Below are positions 43,901 to 48,890 of a DNA stretch of 52,314 nucleotides, in pieces (the first letter of the stretch is position 1; each line of letters starts with the position of its first letter). This DNA comes from JAYEIA01 sp964472505 (lineage in GTDB: Bacteria > Bacteroidota > Bacteroidia > Bacteroidales > JAADGE01), in contig CAYYQW010000021.1 in the NCBI GenBank assembly GCA_964472505.1, forward strand, positions 1 through 52,314, written 5' to 3'. The notes beneath the pieces were generated by a model. It made no database searches. It saw nothing but the letters and a program-made list of their open reading frames with translations, and had not been told where the DNA came from. Both the position numbers and the translations under genes were made by a program.

Positions 43901-46659
43901 GTATCTGGAGTATCAGCGGAAGTCCCGGGGTTTCATTTGCTAATCCTACCTCAAATGTTACAATGGTGTATGGATTGCAGGATAATTCTAAAAATACTTT
44001 CCGATGGACTGTAACAAAGAATGGTTGTACTGCTTCCGATGAAGTGATTATTACTAATGATTTGATAAAAGCTGTTGCAGGCGGAGATCAGCCGGTCTGT
44101 CAGCCAACGGCTATTATGAGTGCTCAAAATCCTGCACCCGGTACCGGCCAATGGACTATTACTTCGGGCGGAGGAACTGTGTTAGATCCTACCAGTAATA
44201 TTTCACAAGTTGAAGGGCTTGCTTTGGGGAACAATACATTAGTTTGGACGGTTCAGCATAACTCATGTCCTTCTCAGGATGTTGTAGTTGTTACCAATAA
44301 TATGGTTACCGCAACGGCCGGTTCCAATCAAGTTATTTGTTCATCCGAATCATACTTGTCAGGTGATCAGCCGCAGGATGGCGGATACGGTATATGGGAA
44401 GTTGTCGGAGGGCCTTGTAAAGTTGAAACTCCAAGCTTGTTTAATTCGTATGTTTCTAATCTGCAACAGGGACTAAACAGCTTACGTTGGACGGTTTATC
44501 AAAATGGCTGCAACAACGGCGGCGATTTAGTAACCATAACCAATAACAGCTTCAATGCCTATGCCGGAGAAGATCAACTCTTACCGCCGCTTGTTACCGG
44601 AACCAGTTTCGGTGCAAGCCTACCTGCAGGAGCTACCGGCTCATGGTCAATCCTTTCGGGTAATGCCAATATCGCTGATCCTGTTACTCCTGACTCGGAT
44701 GTTACCGATATGACTACGGGTGAAAATACTTTCCGTTGGATGGTACAACATAACGATTGTGAAGATTATGATGATGTAATAATTACAGTCAGAAATTTCG
44801 AGCCTTTTGCCGGGAATGACCAAAGTGTTTGTAGTGATTCTGCCAAATTGAATGCACGTGATGAAGGAAGCAGCCAGCAATATTGGAGTAAAATATACGG
44901 AGCAGGAGATTTTGATGATCCCACTGATCCCAAAACTTGGGTTAGAAATATCGCCCCCGGAGAAAATATCTATCGCTGGACGGTTACTTTAAACGGATAT
45001 ACTGATTATGATGAGGTTACCATAACCAATAACTATTTCGAAATAAGCGCCGGTACCGATGCCGAAAGCTGTGAAAATTATCACACCATGAATGCGGATA
45101 TGCCCGGTGACGGCGGTACAGGATTTTGGACTGTTGTAGGAGCCACTTCCGGTGGTGTGTTTGAAGATAATACGCTTTGGAATACTCGTGTTAGCAATAT
45201 GAATCCCGGTAAAAACCGTTTCCGATGGGAAGTTCAGTGGAGAAACTGTACCGATGCCGATACCGTTGAGATAACATGGAACCGTCCGCCGGTTGCAGAA
45301 TTTACTGCGAATCCCGCAGCATTCTGTGCGCCTGAAGAGGTAGTATTTACCAATACATCGTATGATTATCCGGAACAAACGCCGGCTGATACATTCTTCT
45401 GGTACACGGCCAACGACATGTTCGCAACAACTTCTACAACAGCGGAATCTGTCAGCAGAACGTTCGATAATGTTACGGCTTACGATTCAACTCACGTAAT
45501 TCGACTGGTGGCTCTGAATACCGAAACCGGATGTATTGATACATTTACTTCATCGGTTGATGTTTATGCTCGCCCGGATATTGGATTTGAAGCTCGACCG
45601 ATAATTAACTATTATCCCGATGCTACGATTAATATTTTGAATTACCCGAGTGCTCAACCCATACAAAATTATTTGTGGTTCTTTGGTAATGATGCGGTAA
45701 GAGAAACCATTTTGCAGGAACAGTTTGTGAACAACTTTAGTTATGAATTTTCGACTTGGGGCGATTATATTATCACCCTAACCGGTACTACACCGAACGG
45801 TTGCGAATATACAGTGAGCGATTCAGTATTTATACTGCCGCCTTGTCCGCAATCCAATGCCGATAATTCTAATGCTAAAGGTTGTGAAGATCTTACCGTT
45901 AATTTTGTCGCCGGAGTAGCTTACGGAGAAACCTATCATTGGGACTTTGGCGACGGAAATGAAAGCACGGAAGAGAATCCTTCACATACTTTCACTGAGC
46001 CGGGTACTTACTTTGTAAGACTTAAGTCTTCAGGCTATGGATGTGATGATGTATTGATTCGTATTGATACCATTCAAGTATATGAAGAGCCTGTTGCAGA
46101 CTTTAGAGTAGAACCTCGCGAAATTATGGTGCCCAATCAGCCGGTACACTTTTATAATTTCTCAGAAAATGCCGTTCGGTATGAGTGGAACTTTGGCGAC
46201 ACCGTTTCATTTGACAGAGAACCGCTGCATTACTACTCTGAGCCGGGTGTATATGATGTAAGCCTACAAGTTTGGTCCGAGAATGAATGTTATGCTTCAA
46301 AAACCATTGAGCGTGCCGTTTATGCAACCGAACCGGGCATGATTAGATTCCCGGATGCCTTTACGCCTGATCCTTCAGGAAGTACCGGCGGAGCTTATCC
46401 TTGCGGTGATCAGTTTAGGAACCAAGATAAGGATAATGATATATTCCACCCGGTTTATAATGGTGTAACCGATTATAAACTCGAAATATACAACCGTTGG
46501 GGAGAGAAGATCTTTGAAAGCAACGATGTATGTGTCGGTTGGGACGGATATATCAACGGCGTTCTTGCACCCCAAGATGTCTATGTCTTTAAAGCTACCG
46601 GACGCTATAAAAACGGAGGCGTATTTAAAGAGACAGGAAGCGTTACATTACTAAGATAA
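28918..46659 (+). CDS. giant repeat-rich surface protein with type B type IX secretion C-terminal domain
   Basis: 5,913 residues from ATG 28918 (a TTG 24 nt upstream is unlikely). The signal peptide is about residues 1-35, ending GSAGFSQ. Next come eight cadherin/Ig-like domains, 53 tandem repeats of about 85 residues, four PKD-type domains and a 106-residue type B sorting domain. The expected route is Sec export, then type IX secretion across the outer membrane and attachment at the surface. By analogy with SprB-type giant adhesins it may act in adhesion, gliding or cell-cell contact, but no binding module was recognised. It is monocistronic with a terminator 20 bp downstream. The whole 17.7-kb frame is open with no frameshift. 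Each repeat usually holds two cysteines, so the fibre may be disulfide-stabilised. Confidence 0.95.
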   Translation: MRSVLQKFNSFFMSNCKLIFLFALFITFGSAGFSQTLPVAADNTVTTDEDNDYVFLVSDFNYSDPDPDPLDRIRISNINNGGGTLFLDTDGDNNIDGGETVNNNQEIPAGEITDLKFRPAADDNGAAYADFDFEVHDGSDGWSVASYNMDIDVDAVNDEPSFTNGGDQFVPEDSPAQTVGGWALPISPGAPDEVGQTLTFHVTNNNSALFSVQPDVDEASGNLTYTPAPDAFGTATVTIYLQDNGGGDNTSPVETFDITITGINDPPTGTDNTLNCYENGILAFANVHFGYSDTEGDPFTQVKLTTVPGAGTIWIDSNGDGTADEGALANGAFVPIADINAGRLKYMPLADENGSPYTNFGFEVYDGTDYDPIPNTMILNVLAVNSEPSFTAGPDQNNNEDDGPINVAGWAISVSPGAPDEAGQTLTFHLSNDNNGLFSVQPAVNASGDLSYTLALDASGVANVDIYLTDDGGTANGGQNTSLTQSFVITVTAVNDPPVGADNSVNCFENSTLTWVTGHFNYSDIEMDPFTQVEITTTTGTGSLWLDTNGDGIINGGETTIASGNVVNVADINAGLFKFAPLADDNGSPYTTYTFRVHDGTDYSVLPAYTMTINVLNVNSEPDFIAGLDQVINEDAGAQTIAGWASNITAGAPDEEPPVQTLTFHLSSDNPGLFAVAPAVDPATGTLTYTPAANAHGTANVDIYLKDDGGTAYFGDDTSPTYSFQIIINSENDVPILVNNNPLNINEGDINQIINSALLQVTDVDNPAADIEYTLTSVPSEGTLYLGAVSLGLNDTFTQADINANYLHYDHAGGETTPDQFNFTVADGDGGTIPANTFTININPVNDDPEFTSSPITTANESVPYTYNITTNDSDGPFPPTISGVVIPGWAAFTDNGDGTATLSGTPPLGAPLNNPVQLTVSDGIAPAVAQNFNIQITSSVTADAGVNDTTCTADSYTLDGNQPPAGYMGTWTVIDGAGTFADNTLYNTEVTNMNSGVAPNNSNTYRWTIRNSDGSHTVYDDVVIVNNTVEASVTDVFNVCGTSVTIQADNALNPGESGLWSVEGSPSPMPVIVSPNNRTTDVTGLNNNVNQFRWTVTKETCSDYDIMQVDVIEVYATAGGPAEICSEPFTIKGNDPALLGGTGQWTVAQGSGIFANAADPTTTVTNSSQNVENQYVWTVTVNGCSDQASVFVENNIPTTAVITTPNPSTSCNGSFTISAQPADPTDPNEAGYWTSTVPGVVIASPNNPTTDVSNLQEGANLFTWHISNGTCPESTADITVNNYVLSTVNAGNDDVICSDTYNLAATPLDPGENGLWTFTTGGVGSTIIDPTNNTSQVIDLQRGLNILQWEVTQGSCSQTDLVQITNMSVNANISTGSPQVACADPSQMVTANNPNSQDIANPATAAIGSWSVLSGGSTVDNPNNHQTTFSNLDEGSNKYIWTITNGFCSDTDTIEVINNIPTQADAGRDTILCSTTLPNLNGNDYDPLREIGFWRRIAGGATITTPSLANTSVTNLDYYCTPYTPDWWNNQSALNVFEWVIQRDICESTDQVSVLNGLPEYINAGVDQTVCDNVVNLDALDEASCADEHWWEQIPDVGGFEDPFTGALILDADRNMPFNVHVNNVQDGMTQFIWHLQNNFLDSQGNPIVCHLTDTVEVTSLGLEEDVNAGQNQAFCDDETLLNATDPNSVWPSSGYDVIGEWAVVFGSGDFDDYTSNSTLVSNIGYDTNIYRWTINNVTEGCIMTDDVYIHNGLPSAAQAGPNREVCDTYTIISANNPARSDAQWWTVYAGGGTIIGSSCANYFCTAQIDNMSSGVNTFVWHVREDYFGPIDPYHAGNPLECELTDTITITNNIVTASAGADIYMCADTAQLLATPEAGSTGYWLTSTGTFASTGGATSTVYNDVIRGLTTGQNTLTWTVEKGSCSDSDNIVVWNNLPPTPYANNDQTVCNSSAQLSASPSNLPLNQPSIHSYYYGKWTAQGTATIQTPTAYNTWVHDIPEQSGTYFIWHTYNDFDDGIKPQTCELTDTMYIFNNSVTAEAGSDLLTQCGVWGVGADFQLNANPSYNGIWVGSPAPGATITNPTLHNTTVTGATDGDHVYRWTVSYTTDGVTCSDDDYVNVPVRIPTTSNVNPNIAEICIDEVDLQANNPFSGVGTWTEVTTGGATILDPTANVTQAVNVSRNGNSVFRWTIDRDGCTSTDEIEVTNNTILADADDRIDEDAILGTVSYNDSAICGNVYILSATDPNNFNSGSAPYPSGEWTVSPGTVTFDNPTLYNTTVRNLNALGDNTSELTWTITKGSCVESSRLDIINNEFTIDADVNTNPNELETCNGTITLAGEQPGSGTGYWDVHSGGGNIQNPTLYNTIVTNVSKPSSVFRWTVTSNGCTTFDDVTVYNNSVTANAGVGFDVCGNTATLPGTPPAAGETGTWTTELGGSTVTNPTLYNSGVTNLAQGQNRFRWRITKGKCSADDYVEIINNEPDDFMVEADKESCAPDNTISVSPAPEYSSGEYGEWSILAGGALTAITDITAINTDVTDLQPGFNKFQWTVTKGACPKYGTIVITNNQVIADAGLPQSVCNNTTQLEAANPETNYTQQGTGTWSVITGTSTVDNPTAYNSWVTDLDQGQNTFRWTLNEGGCSDDDEVSIFNNSVTASASNQVVCSNTATFDGNMPAYADWGEWTVVGSSGSPNITTPSLNTSTVSDLGSGINTFRWKVWNAQGCADSLDITINNQEFTTSAGPNRTLCSTTHKLEGKDHGPGYSGYWEIVAGGAVFSNSTQHDADITGLAKGDNIFRWNVTSDAYACTASDEVTIINSLPNTAIITTPAVGNRAVCGNTSPIEGSPPGLAEVGTWSADYGVVTFDNETYYQTNVNNLVLGDNEITWTITKGSCSSDESIIITNNEVVATAGVDKSTLCSDVVKLSGNNPAQGSGLWTDQDASSASITDNTLYNTTVTNIERGTTSFRWTVSLGTCSAFDEVVITNNQIIADAGNDESTCNNYYDPLDGNDVSGDGTGVWSSTNPAISFVNPTDFDARVEGLEIGDNTLRWTVTSDAEGCIDFDEVTITNNTVSANAGFDIETCNSDINLSAVDPTSGSGVWTKTAGGSVVIDNSTDNETLVSGLTGGIYTFRWTVTEGSCSIFDEVTVTNSSPSASVPSAASPEVCDGNGSLQANPLLSGETGLWIVNSGPAVLATPSSNLTNVSDMKLGDNVFTWRLTKGSTKTCISENSVTITNNEVVANAGGDKTTVCNDYTTLSGNNLATTQGSGLWTDETGTTANITDNTLYNTEVTNIERGTTRFRWTVSQGTCSAFDEVLITNNQIIADAGNDESTCTNYYEPLDGNDVSGDGTGIWTTTGTAKFTVPSLYNTRVEVLQQGINELKWTVTSNIEDCTDSDIVIITNNSVTADAGTDRETCNSSLNLSAVAPNPGTGVWTQTGGASVTIVNSTDRQSLVTGLTGGTFTFKWIVTEGACSADDEVVITNSSPSVSNPTTPSSEVCDGNGILQANPPGANETGLWTGGGSSVIANNGTLNNTTVSNMPFGENTFTWTLTKGTDVTCTSSNSVSITNNDVTAGVGPDKTTSCLDYTNLPGNKITLEQVTGLWTDQDGSVSNIVNPTLHNSLVTNIPLGTTTFRWTVTKGSCNDFAEVDITNNSPSVAVITSPAPGSMVCSDATTLQANNPAVGSGVWSEISGITFGTRSNYQTTVSGMTPGPNTFTWTISNEECSSQAQITIINDMVTADAGTSPREVCTNFTTLNAVDPIDVFPNQGTGHWTNVGAGSAVVVNSLLNTSQVTGLKSGSNMFRWTVENNSCSAYDEVEIINRSVKARANDVVACYGEKTNLDAASPAPGQSGYWTSYTSGIGYIPANTLYNAEVTGLVPGNNTFVWNLSNGLCSDSISITVTSVKPVADAGSEQNLCESYTYLSANEPVSGQGVWSLVTGAGVFADPSLSGTYVSEIGQGDNRYRWTVTDRGCTDFDEVEINNNLPIVSAGPDQPTCVDNVVLAGNEPAAGETGLWTQQNGITAVITDPTLYNTTVTDLGNGVSTFKWTVTNSDCSNSDMVAITYNKLSPDAGDDKSTCNGVANLIAADPSPATGEWMTFGAGTFENPTLYATTVNGLADGPNTLRWTVKYRGCEAFDEIVIDNNEVFVSAGAVNDVVCTNAATLTANEPAAPATGLWTKSGGSGVFVDDTNHITDVNGLSSGSNVFTWTITDGSCSKSDDIIIYNRQITNINAGVDRNVCDTEIQLAALAPPAGTTGKWSVAAGGGVFADETLYNTAVSDLIIGENQLRWTLSNGDCTASDIVTITNQMPTPASVSSNEEICTSTFTLVANAPGAGESGLWTKQYGAQGNILTPTDNVSTVTNVGSGTNTFRWTISNAICSSQDEIVVTNSSISTDAGIDLPICTDTAVLAGDNPAPGTGVWSVVNSGGLPVIDNPSQYSTVVRSLGSGSNTFKWTVSNGRCEAWDVVSIVNNTPTKANAGDKQTVCDGTVVLSGNNPTVGTGLWTRQGGSGDIQTPSNYNTLVTKLGTGGNTFRWTVEQESCVSYDDVTITNDLVYASAGMNDEICTDSYPELNGNMPAAEESGEWTVSGGTGVFADPTLHNTAVSGLSQGENRFTWTVRTGDCQTASDVIITNNTPSTATVSSNQDRCVNFATISGNPPTTGTGSWSLVAGNGVFDNTADNTTVVRDVGPGVNQYMWTIQKGDCSSDAVITITNNSVEAVVGDSIEVCGTQAYLNGNEPDAGETGTWTNIAGTGTVTNPTLYNSEVTGLNKGNNKFRWSVSNGDCDNYADIIVTNNLYDANASVAGPTTICSDQADLLGNIPVAGAIGTWTVEAGAGAFDDPNNPSTTVRGLLKGDNTIRWSVDKDGCINYDEVVITNNMVEALAGDDVITCGDPVSLVANNLFDGQVGGWTVINGSGDIQDPSDNQTLVTNLGSGTNVFRWTVSGNGCTAYDQVVVSENSFTTSAGLNKPVCSPSTTLNGADPSPGTGIWSISGSPGVSFANPTSNVTMVYGLQDNSKNTFRWTVTKNGCTASDEVIITNDLIKAVAGGDQPVCQPTAIMSAQNPAPGTGQWTITSGGGTVLDPTSNISQVEGLALGNNTLVWTVQHNSCPSQDVVVVTNNMVTATAGSNQVICSSESYLSGDQPQDGGYGIWEVVGGPCKVETPSLFNSYVSNLQQGLNSLRWTVYQNGCNNGGDLVTITNNSFNAYAGEDQLLPPLVTGTSFGASLPAGATGSWSILSGNANIADPVTPDSDVTDMTTGENTFRWMVQHNDCEDYDDVIITVRNFEPFAGNDQSVCSDSAKLNARDEGSSQQYWSKIYGAGDFDDPTDPKTWVRNIAPGENIYRWTVTLNGYTDYDEVTITNNYFEISAGTDAESCENYHTMNADMPGDGGTGFWTVVGATSGGVFEDNTLWNTRVSNMNPGKNRFRWEVQWRNCTDADTVEITWNRPPVAEFTANPAAFCAPEEVVFTNTSYDYPEQTPADTFFWYTANDMFATTSTTAESVSRTFDNVTAYDSTHVIRLVALNTETGCIDTFTSSVDVYARPDIGFEARPIINYYPDATINILNYPSAQPIQNYLWFFGNDAVRETILQEQFVNNFSYEFSTWGDYIITLTGTTPNGCEYTVSDSVFILPPCPQSNADNSNAKGCEDLTVNFVAGVAYGETYHWDFGDGNESTEENPSHTFTEPGTYFVRLKSSGYGCDDVLIRIDTIQVYEEPVADFRVEPREIMVPNQPVHFYNFSENAVRYEWNFGDTVSFDREPLHYYSEPGVYDVSLQVWSENECYASKTIERAVYATEPGMIRFPDAFTPDPSGSTGGAYPCGDQFRNQDKDNDIFHPVYNGVTDYKLEIYNRWGEKIFESNDVCVGWDGYINGVLAPQDVYVFKATGRYKNGGVFKETGSVTLLR
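29023..31740 (+). repeat. eight N-terminal cadherin/Ig-like domains, in alternating A/B pairs
   Basis: Three A-type domains (opening ADNT/TDNT/ADNS with a D-x-D-x-D calcium-type loop such as DTDGDNNIDGG and a closing FEVHDGSD or similar) alternate with three B-type domains (opening xGxDQ...ED, then GW, PGAPDE, QTLTFH, LFSVQP, ANVDIYL-DDGG). A seventh cadherin-like domain and an eighth putative-Ig domain (SDGIAPAVAQNFNIQIT) follow. The Asp-rich loops suggest Ca2+ binding. Confidence 0.8.
31741..45288 (+). repeat. 53 tandem ~85-residue two-cysteine repeats
   Basis: 13,548 bp in frame, encoding 4,516 residues. I divided it by hand into 53 units. The consensus is AxAGxDxxxC, then L-x-a/g-N-x-P, G-x-G-x-W, NPTLYNT-x-V-T-x-L, G-x-N-x-F-R-W-T-V, G-x-C-S, DEVxITNN. 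Unit lengths vary from about 79 to 105; units 7-15 are longest and most divergent. These units resemble those of other Bacteroidota giant proteins and are not the SprB repeat. Boundaries are approximate. Confidence 0.85.
37636..39636 (+). repeat. tandem duplication of a four-repeat block (2 x 1.0 kb)
   Basis: Repeats 23-26 (37636-38634, 333 codons) and 27-30 (38635-39636, 334 codons) match unit by unit. DNA identity is very high around 37855-37960 versus 38851-38960, where only scattered single-base differences are seen. Repeat 31 begins like the first unit of the block. Confidence 0.85.
45289..46338 (+). other. four PKD-type domains of the giant protein
   Basis: Four domains of about 85-95 residues: PVAEFTANPAAFCAPEEVVFTN..., DIGFEARPIINYYPDATINI..., a third with YHWDFGDGNESTEENPSHTF, and a fourth with YEWNFGDTVSFDREPLHYY. 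The third and fourth carry the classic WDFGDG/WNFGD and Y-x-V motifs. They probably form a stalk between the repeats and the sorting domain. Confidence 0.85.
46339..46656 (+). other. type B type IX secretion sorting domain of the giant protein
   Basis: 106 residues opening MIRFPDAFTPDPSG, with NDIFHPVYNG, YKLEIYNRWGEKIFES, GWDGYINGVLAPQDVYVFKA and the ending GSVTLLR. This matches the gliding-motility-associated C-terminal domain. It directs passage through the type IX translocon. Confidence 0.93.
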
Positions 46660-46678
46660 TGTGTATTCCTTTTTATTG

Positions 46679-46718
46679 CAAAATGCTCGGTACAAAGTGT
46701 TCCGGGCGTTTTGTTTTA
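46679..46718 (+). terminator. terminator of the giant gene
   Basis: Arms 46679-46690 and 46702-46713 form a 12-bp stem with two G-U pairs and an 11-nt loop. TTTTAT follows. It lies 20 bp after the stop codon. Confidence 0.65.
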
Positions 46719-46779
46719 TAGTGAATTAGTTGTATTATTGTAAGGCTTATCTAATAATAATTAAACGATATTATTGAAT

Positions 46780-47100
46780 ATGGAAACAATTCCCAAAAAA
46801 ATTACGGAACAAGCAGCTGAAGCTGTCAGAAAGTTTAATGAGAAGCAATTTCTTGAAGGCGATATGGAGTATCTTTATACTATTGACGGTAAATACGTCT
46901 ATCTGAAAATGCGCAGAAAAAAAAATATAAGTCCGATAGCAAGAATTGAATTTACCGGAGATCCCAAAGCATGGAAATTTGCGGTTTACAACCCGGCTAC
47001 CGAGAGTTTTTCAGAAAATACGGAGTTCCCCGGAGTCGAATACATTGACGGTTCGATTGAAGGCGCTATGAAAGCCGGTGTTTCTGCATTTTATGGATAG
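46780..47100 (+). CDS. conserved-looking small hypothetical protein
   Basis: 106 residues from ATG 46780 (a TTG two codons earlier is less likely). There is no signal peptide. The sequence is compact and soluble: METIPKKITEQAAEAVRKFN, then MEYLYTIDGKYVYLKMRRK, ARIEFTGDPKAWKFAVYNPATESFS, and IEGAMKAGVSAFYG. The strand-rich centre flanked by helices suggests a small alpha/beta fold. No family was recognised. It follows the giant gene but is separated from it by a terminator. It ends 6 bp from the convergent LD-carboxypeptidase gene. Confidence 0.75.
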   Translation: METIPKKITEQAAEAVRKFNEKQFLEGDMEYLYTIDGKYVYLKMRRKKNISPIARIEFTGDPKAWKFAVYNPATESFSENTEFPGVEYIDGSIEGAMKAGVSAFYG

Positions 47101-47106
47101 AATACT

Positions 47107-48039
47107 CTATCGTAAATGTATCTGAAGATTTAATTTTTCGCTGTCGAAGTCGGCATATAGTCCTATGGGCAAAGCAGCTGAATCAGCAATATGTCCGAAA
47201 GGAAAACCGTAAGCCGCCGGAATTTTAAGCGACTCGCTAATCTGTGTCAAAACTTCTTTCAAGCTAAAATTTTCAGCTTTTTCTTTTCCCGTGATGTTAT
47301 CACAGGCTTTGAATGAACCAAATATTAAGGCTTCTAACCGGCTTAGTTTTCCTGATGCCTGTAATTGTCTCAACATTCTGTGTATCTTATAGGGCGGTTC
47401 GTTGACTTCTTCTAAAAACAGAATTTTACCGGTATAATTCGGATCATAATCCGTGCCGATCAGTGAGCATAAAACTGATAAATTTCCACCAAACAGAACC
47501 CCTTTGCCTTTCCCCGGGTTTATGCAGTATCTGTCAGTTTTACTATTATCCGGGCTTATTGAATACTTATTGTTCTTCTGAAAAAGAAGCGCTTTAATTT
47601 GTTTTTCGGCATAATCGGAGAAACCACCGAGAGCCATCGGAGCATGTATTATCGGAATTTTGCTTCTGTGATAAACGCTTGAGAGCAGGGCAGTGGCATC
47701 GCTGTAGCCGATAAGCGGTTTGGGATTTTCCCGCAGAAGTTGATAGTCTAATAAGTCAAGCATTTCAAAACTTCCGTAGCCGCCGCGCACCGACATTACC
47801 GCTCGTATATTTTTCTTTTTAAAGAAGTAATGCAGTTCGTCCGCCCGGCTCAAAGCACTGCCTGCAAAAAAGCCTTCACGCTCAATTACGCTTGGTAAGT
47901 ATTCAGGCTCCAATCCTAAACTTTTTATGTTTTGCACTGCTGTTTTTAGATCTTCTTCGCTGATTGGACTTGAGGGGGTGATAAGCCCAATTTTGTCTCC
48001 GGTTTTAAGTTGAAAATTTTTGTTGAAAGAAACGGCCAT
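47107..48039 (-). CDS. LD-carboxypeptidase (peptidase family S66, LdcA-like)
   Basis: 310 residues starting at ATG 48039. An in-frame TTG at 48054 overlaps the -7 promoter element and is rejected. The enzyme removes the terminal D-Ala from murein tetrapeptides during cell-wall recycling. The S66 triad is recognisable: Ser113 in IGYSDATALL, Glu210 in FLEEVNEPPYKIHRML, and His283 in GFPFGH. Supporting motifs are GLITPSSP at the N-terminus, RGGYGS, and LFGGNLSVL. No signal peptide is seen, so it should be cytoplasmic. It converges with the small hypothetical gene and is divergent from the ACP phosphodiesterase-like gene. Confidence 0.93.
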   Translation of the reverse strand: MAVSFNKNFQLKTGDKIGLITPSSPISEEDLKTAVQNIKSLGLEPEYLPSVIEREGFFAGSALSRADELHYFFKKKNIRAVMSVRGGYGSFEMLDLLDYQLLRENPKPLIGYSDATALLSSVYHRSKIPIIHAPMALGGFSDYAEKQIKALLFQKNNKYSISPDNSKTDRYCINPGKGKGVLFGGNLSVLCSLIGTDYDPNYTGKILFLEEVNEPPYKIHRMLRQLQASGKLSRLEALIFGSFKACDNITGKEKAENFSLKEVLTQISESLKIPAAYGFPFGHIADSAALPIGLYADFDSEKLNLQIHLR

Positions 48040-48051
48040 TTTGTTTTCTTG

Positions 48052-48059
48052 CAAATATA
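48052..48059 (-). promoter_or_regulatory. putative -7 element of the LD-carboxypeptidase gene (TATATTTG)
   Basis: The minus strand reads TATATTTG, ending 12 nt before ATG 48039. It overlaps the alternative TTG codon, which decides the start. The leader would be only 5-8 nt. Confidence 0.5.
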
Positions 48060-48128
48060 TGAGGAATATTGCTTTTATAAAATATGTTCCGGCCTAAAAC
48101 TTAGTTGGTGATTATAAAAAAAAGATTT

Positions 48129-48161
48129 TTTGTTCAAATAAATCTCTTTTGCATAGTTTTG
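48129..48161 (+). promoter_or_regulatory. promoter of the ACP phosphodiesterase-like gene
   Basis: TTTG at 48129-48132 and TAGTTTTG at 48154-48161 are 21 bp apart, matching the Bacteroidota pattern. The TTG start codon follows 21 bp downstream. Confidence 0.55.
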
Positions 48162-48182
48162 CCTTCGAAAAAAACATAGATT

Positions 48183-48806
48183 TTGAATTATTTAGCACAT
48201 ATATATTTATCCGGTCAAGAAGAAGAGGTGAAAATAGGCGGTTTTATTGCCGACAGTATCAAAGGAAGCAAGTATAATGAGTATCCGGAAGGCATGCGTT
48301 TCGGGATTTTACTGCACCGCAAAATTGACACATATACCGATATGCATCCTGCCGTTATGAGAAGCATTCAGAGGTTTCGTCATGTGTACGGGAAATACAG
48401 CGGTGTTGCCGTTGATATGCTTTACGATCATTATTTGGCATCTGACTGGGGCATTTATTCCGATTTGTCTTTAAAGGATTTTTCACGTAATTTTTATGCT
48501 TCTTTAAACAGATACAAAGCCTTTTTGCCCGAACGATTTTTACAGTTTATGCCAATTTTTATTCGAAAAGACAGACTTAGCTCTTATGCAGATTTAACTG
48601 TTTTTGAAGAACTCTTACAAAAAATGGGCGAACATACTGCTATGCCTGAAGCCTCTGAAGCTGCTATTGATTTAATTTGGTCGGAATATTATAATTTCAA
48701 AGATGATTTTCTTAGCTTTTTTCCGGATTTAACGGAATATACAAAAAAATTGTACCCTTTTCGTAATGCAGAGCCTAAAGAGGTCTTGGCTTACAAGCCC
48801 TCATAA
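48183..48806 (+). CDS. acyl carrier protein phosphodiesterase (AcpH-like, DUF479)
   Basis: 207 residues beginning at a TTG codon. The start is supported because the translation MNYLAHIYLSGQ matches the invariant family N-terminus MNxLAHxxLS. The family removes the 4'-phosphopantetheine arm from holo-ACP. The HD-like helical core is visible: GGFIADSIKG, GILLHRKIDTYTDMHPAV, SGVAVDMLYDHYLASDWG. Acidic and histidine residues for metal binding are in place. It is cytoplasmic and monocistronic, with its own promoter. Confidence 0.9.
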   Translation: MNYLAHIYLSGQEEEVKIGGFIADSIKGSKYNEYPEGMRFGILLHRKIDTYTDMHPAVMRSIQRFRHVYGKYSGVAVDMLYDHYLASDWGIYSDLSLKDFSRNFYASLNRYKAFLPERFLQFMPIFIRKDRLSSYADLTVFEELLQKMGEHTAMPEASEAAIDLIWSEYYNFKDDFLSFFPDLTEYTKKLYPFRNAEPKEVLAYKPS

Positions 48807-48890
48807 CTAACAAACGGTACCTGCTTTAAGCTGTAACTTCCTTTGTGCCTTAGAGCCTTTCTGGCAAAACAGACCATTTTACTTTTGCTT

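Noticed and set aside
31741..45288. Possible CRISPR array because of many tandem repeats
   Set aside because: The repeats are about 255 bp, in frame, and diverged at DNA level with protein conservation. There are no short identical repeats with unique spacers.
48052..48054. TTG start for the LD-carboxypeptidase
   Set aside because: The codon lies inside the TATATTTG promoter element, so the ATG at 48039 is preferred.
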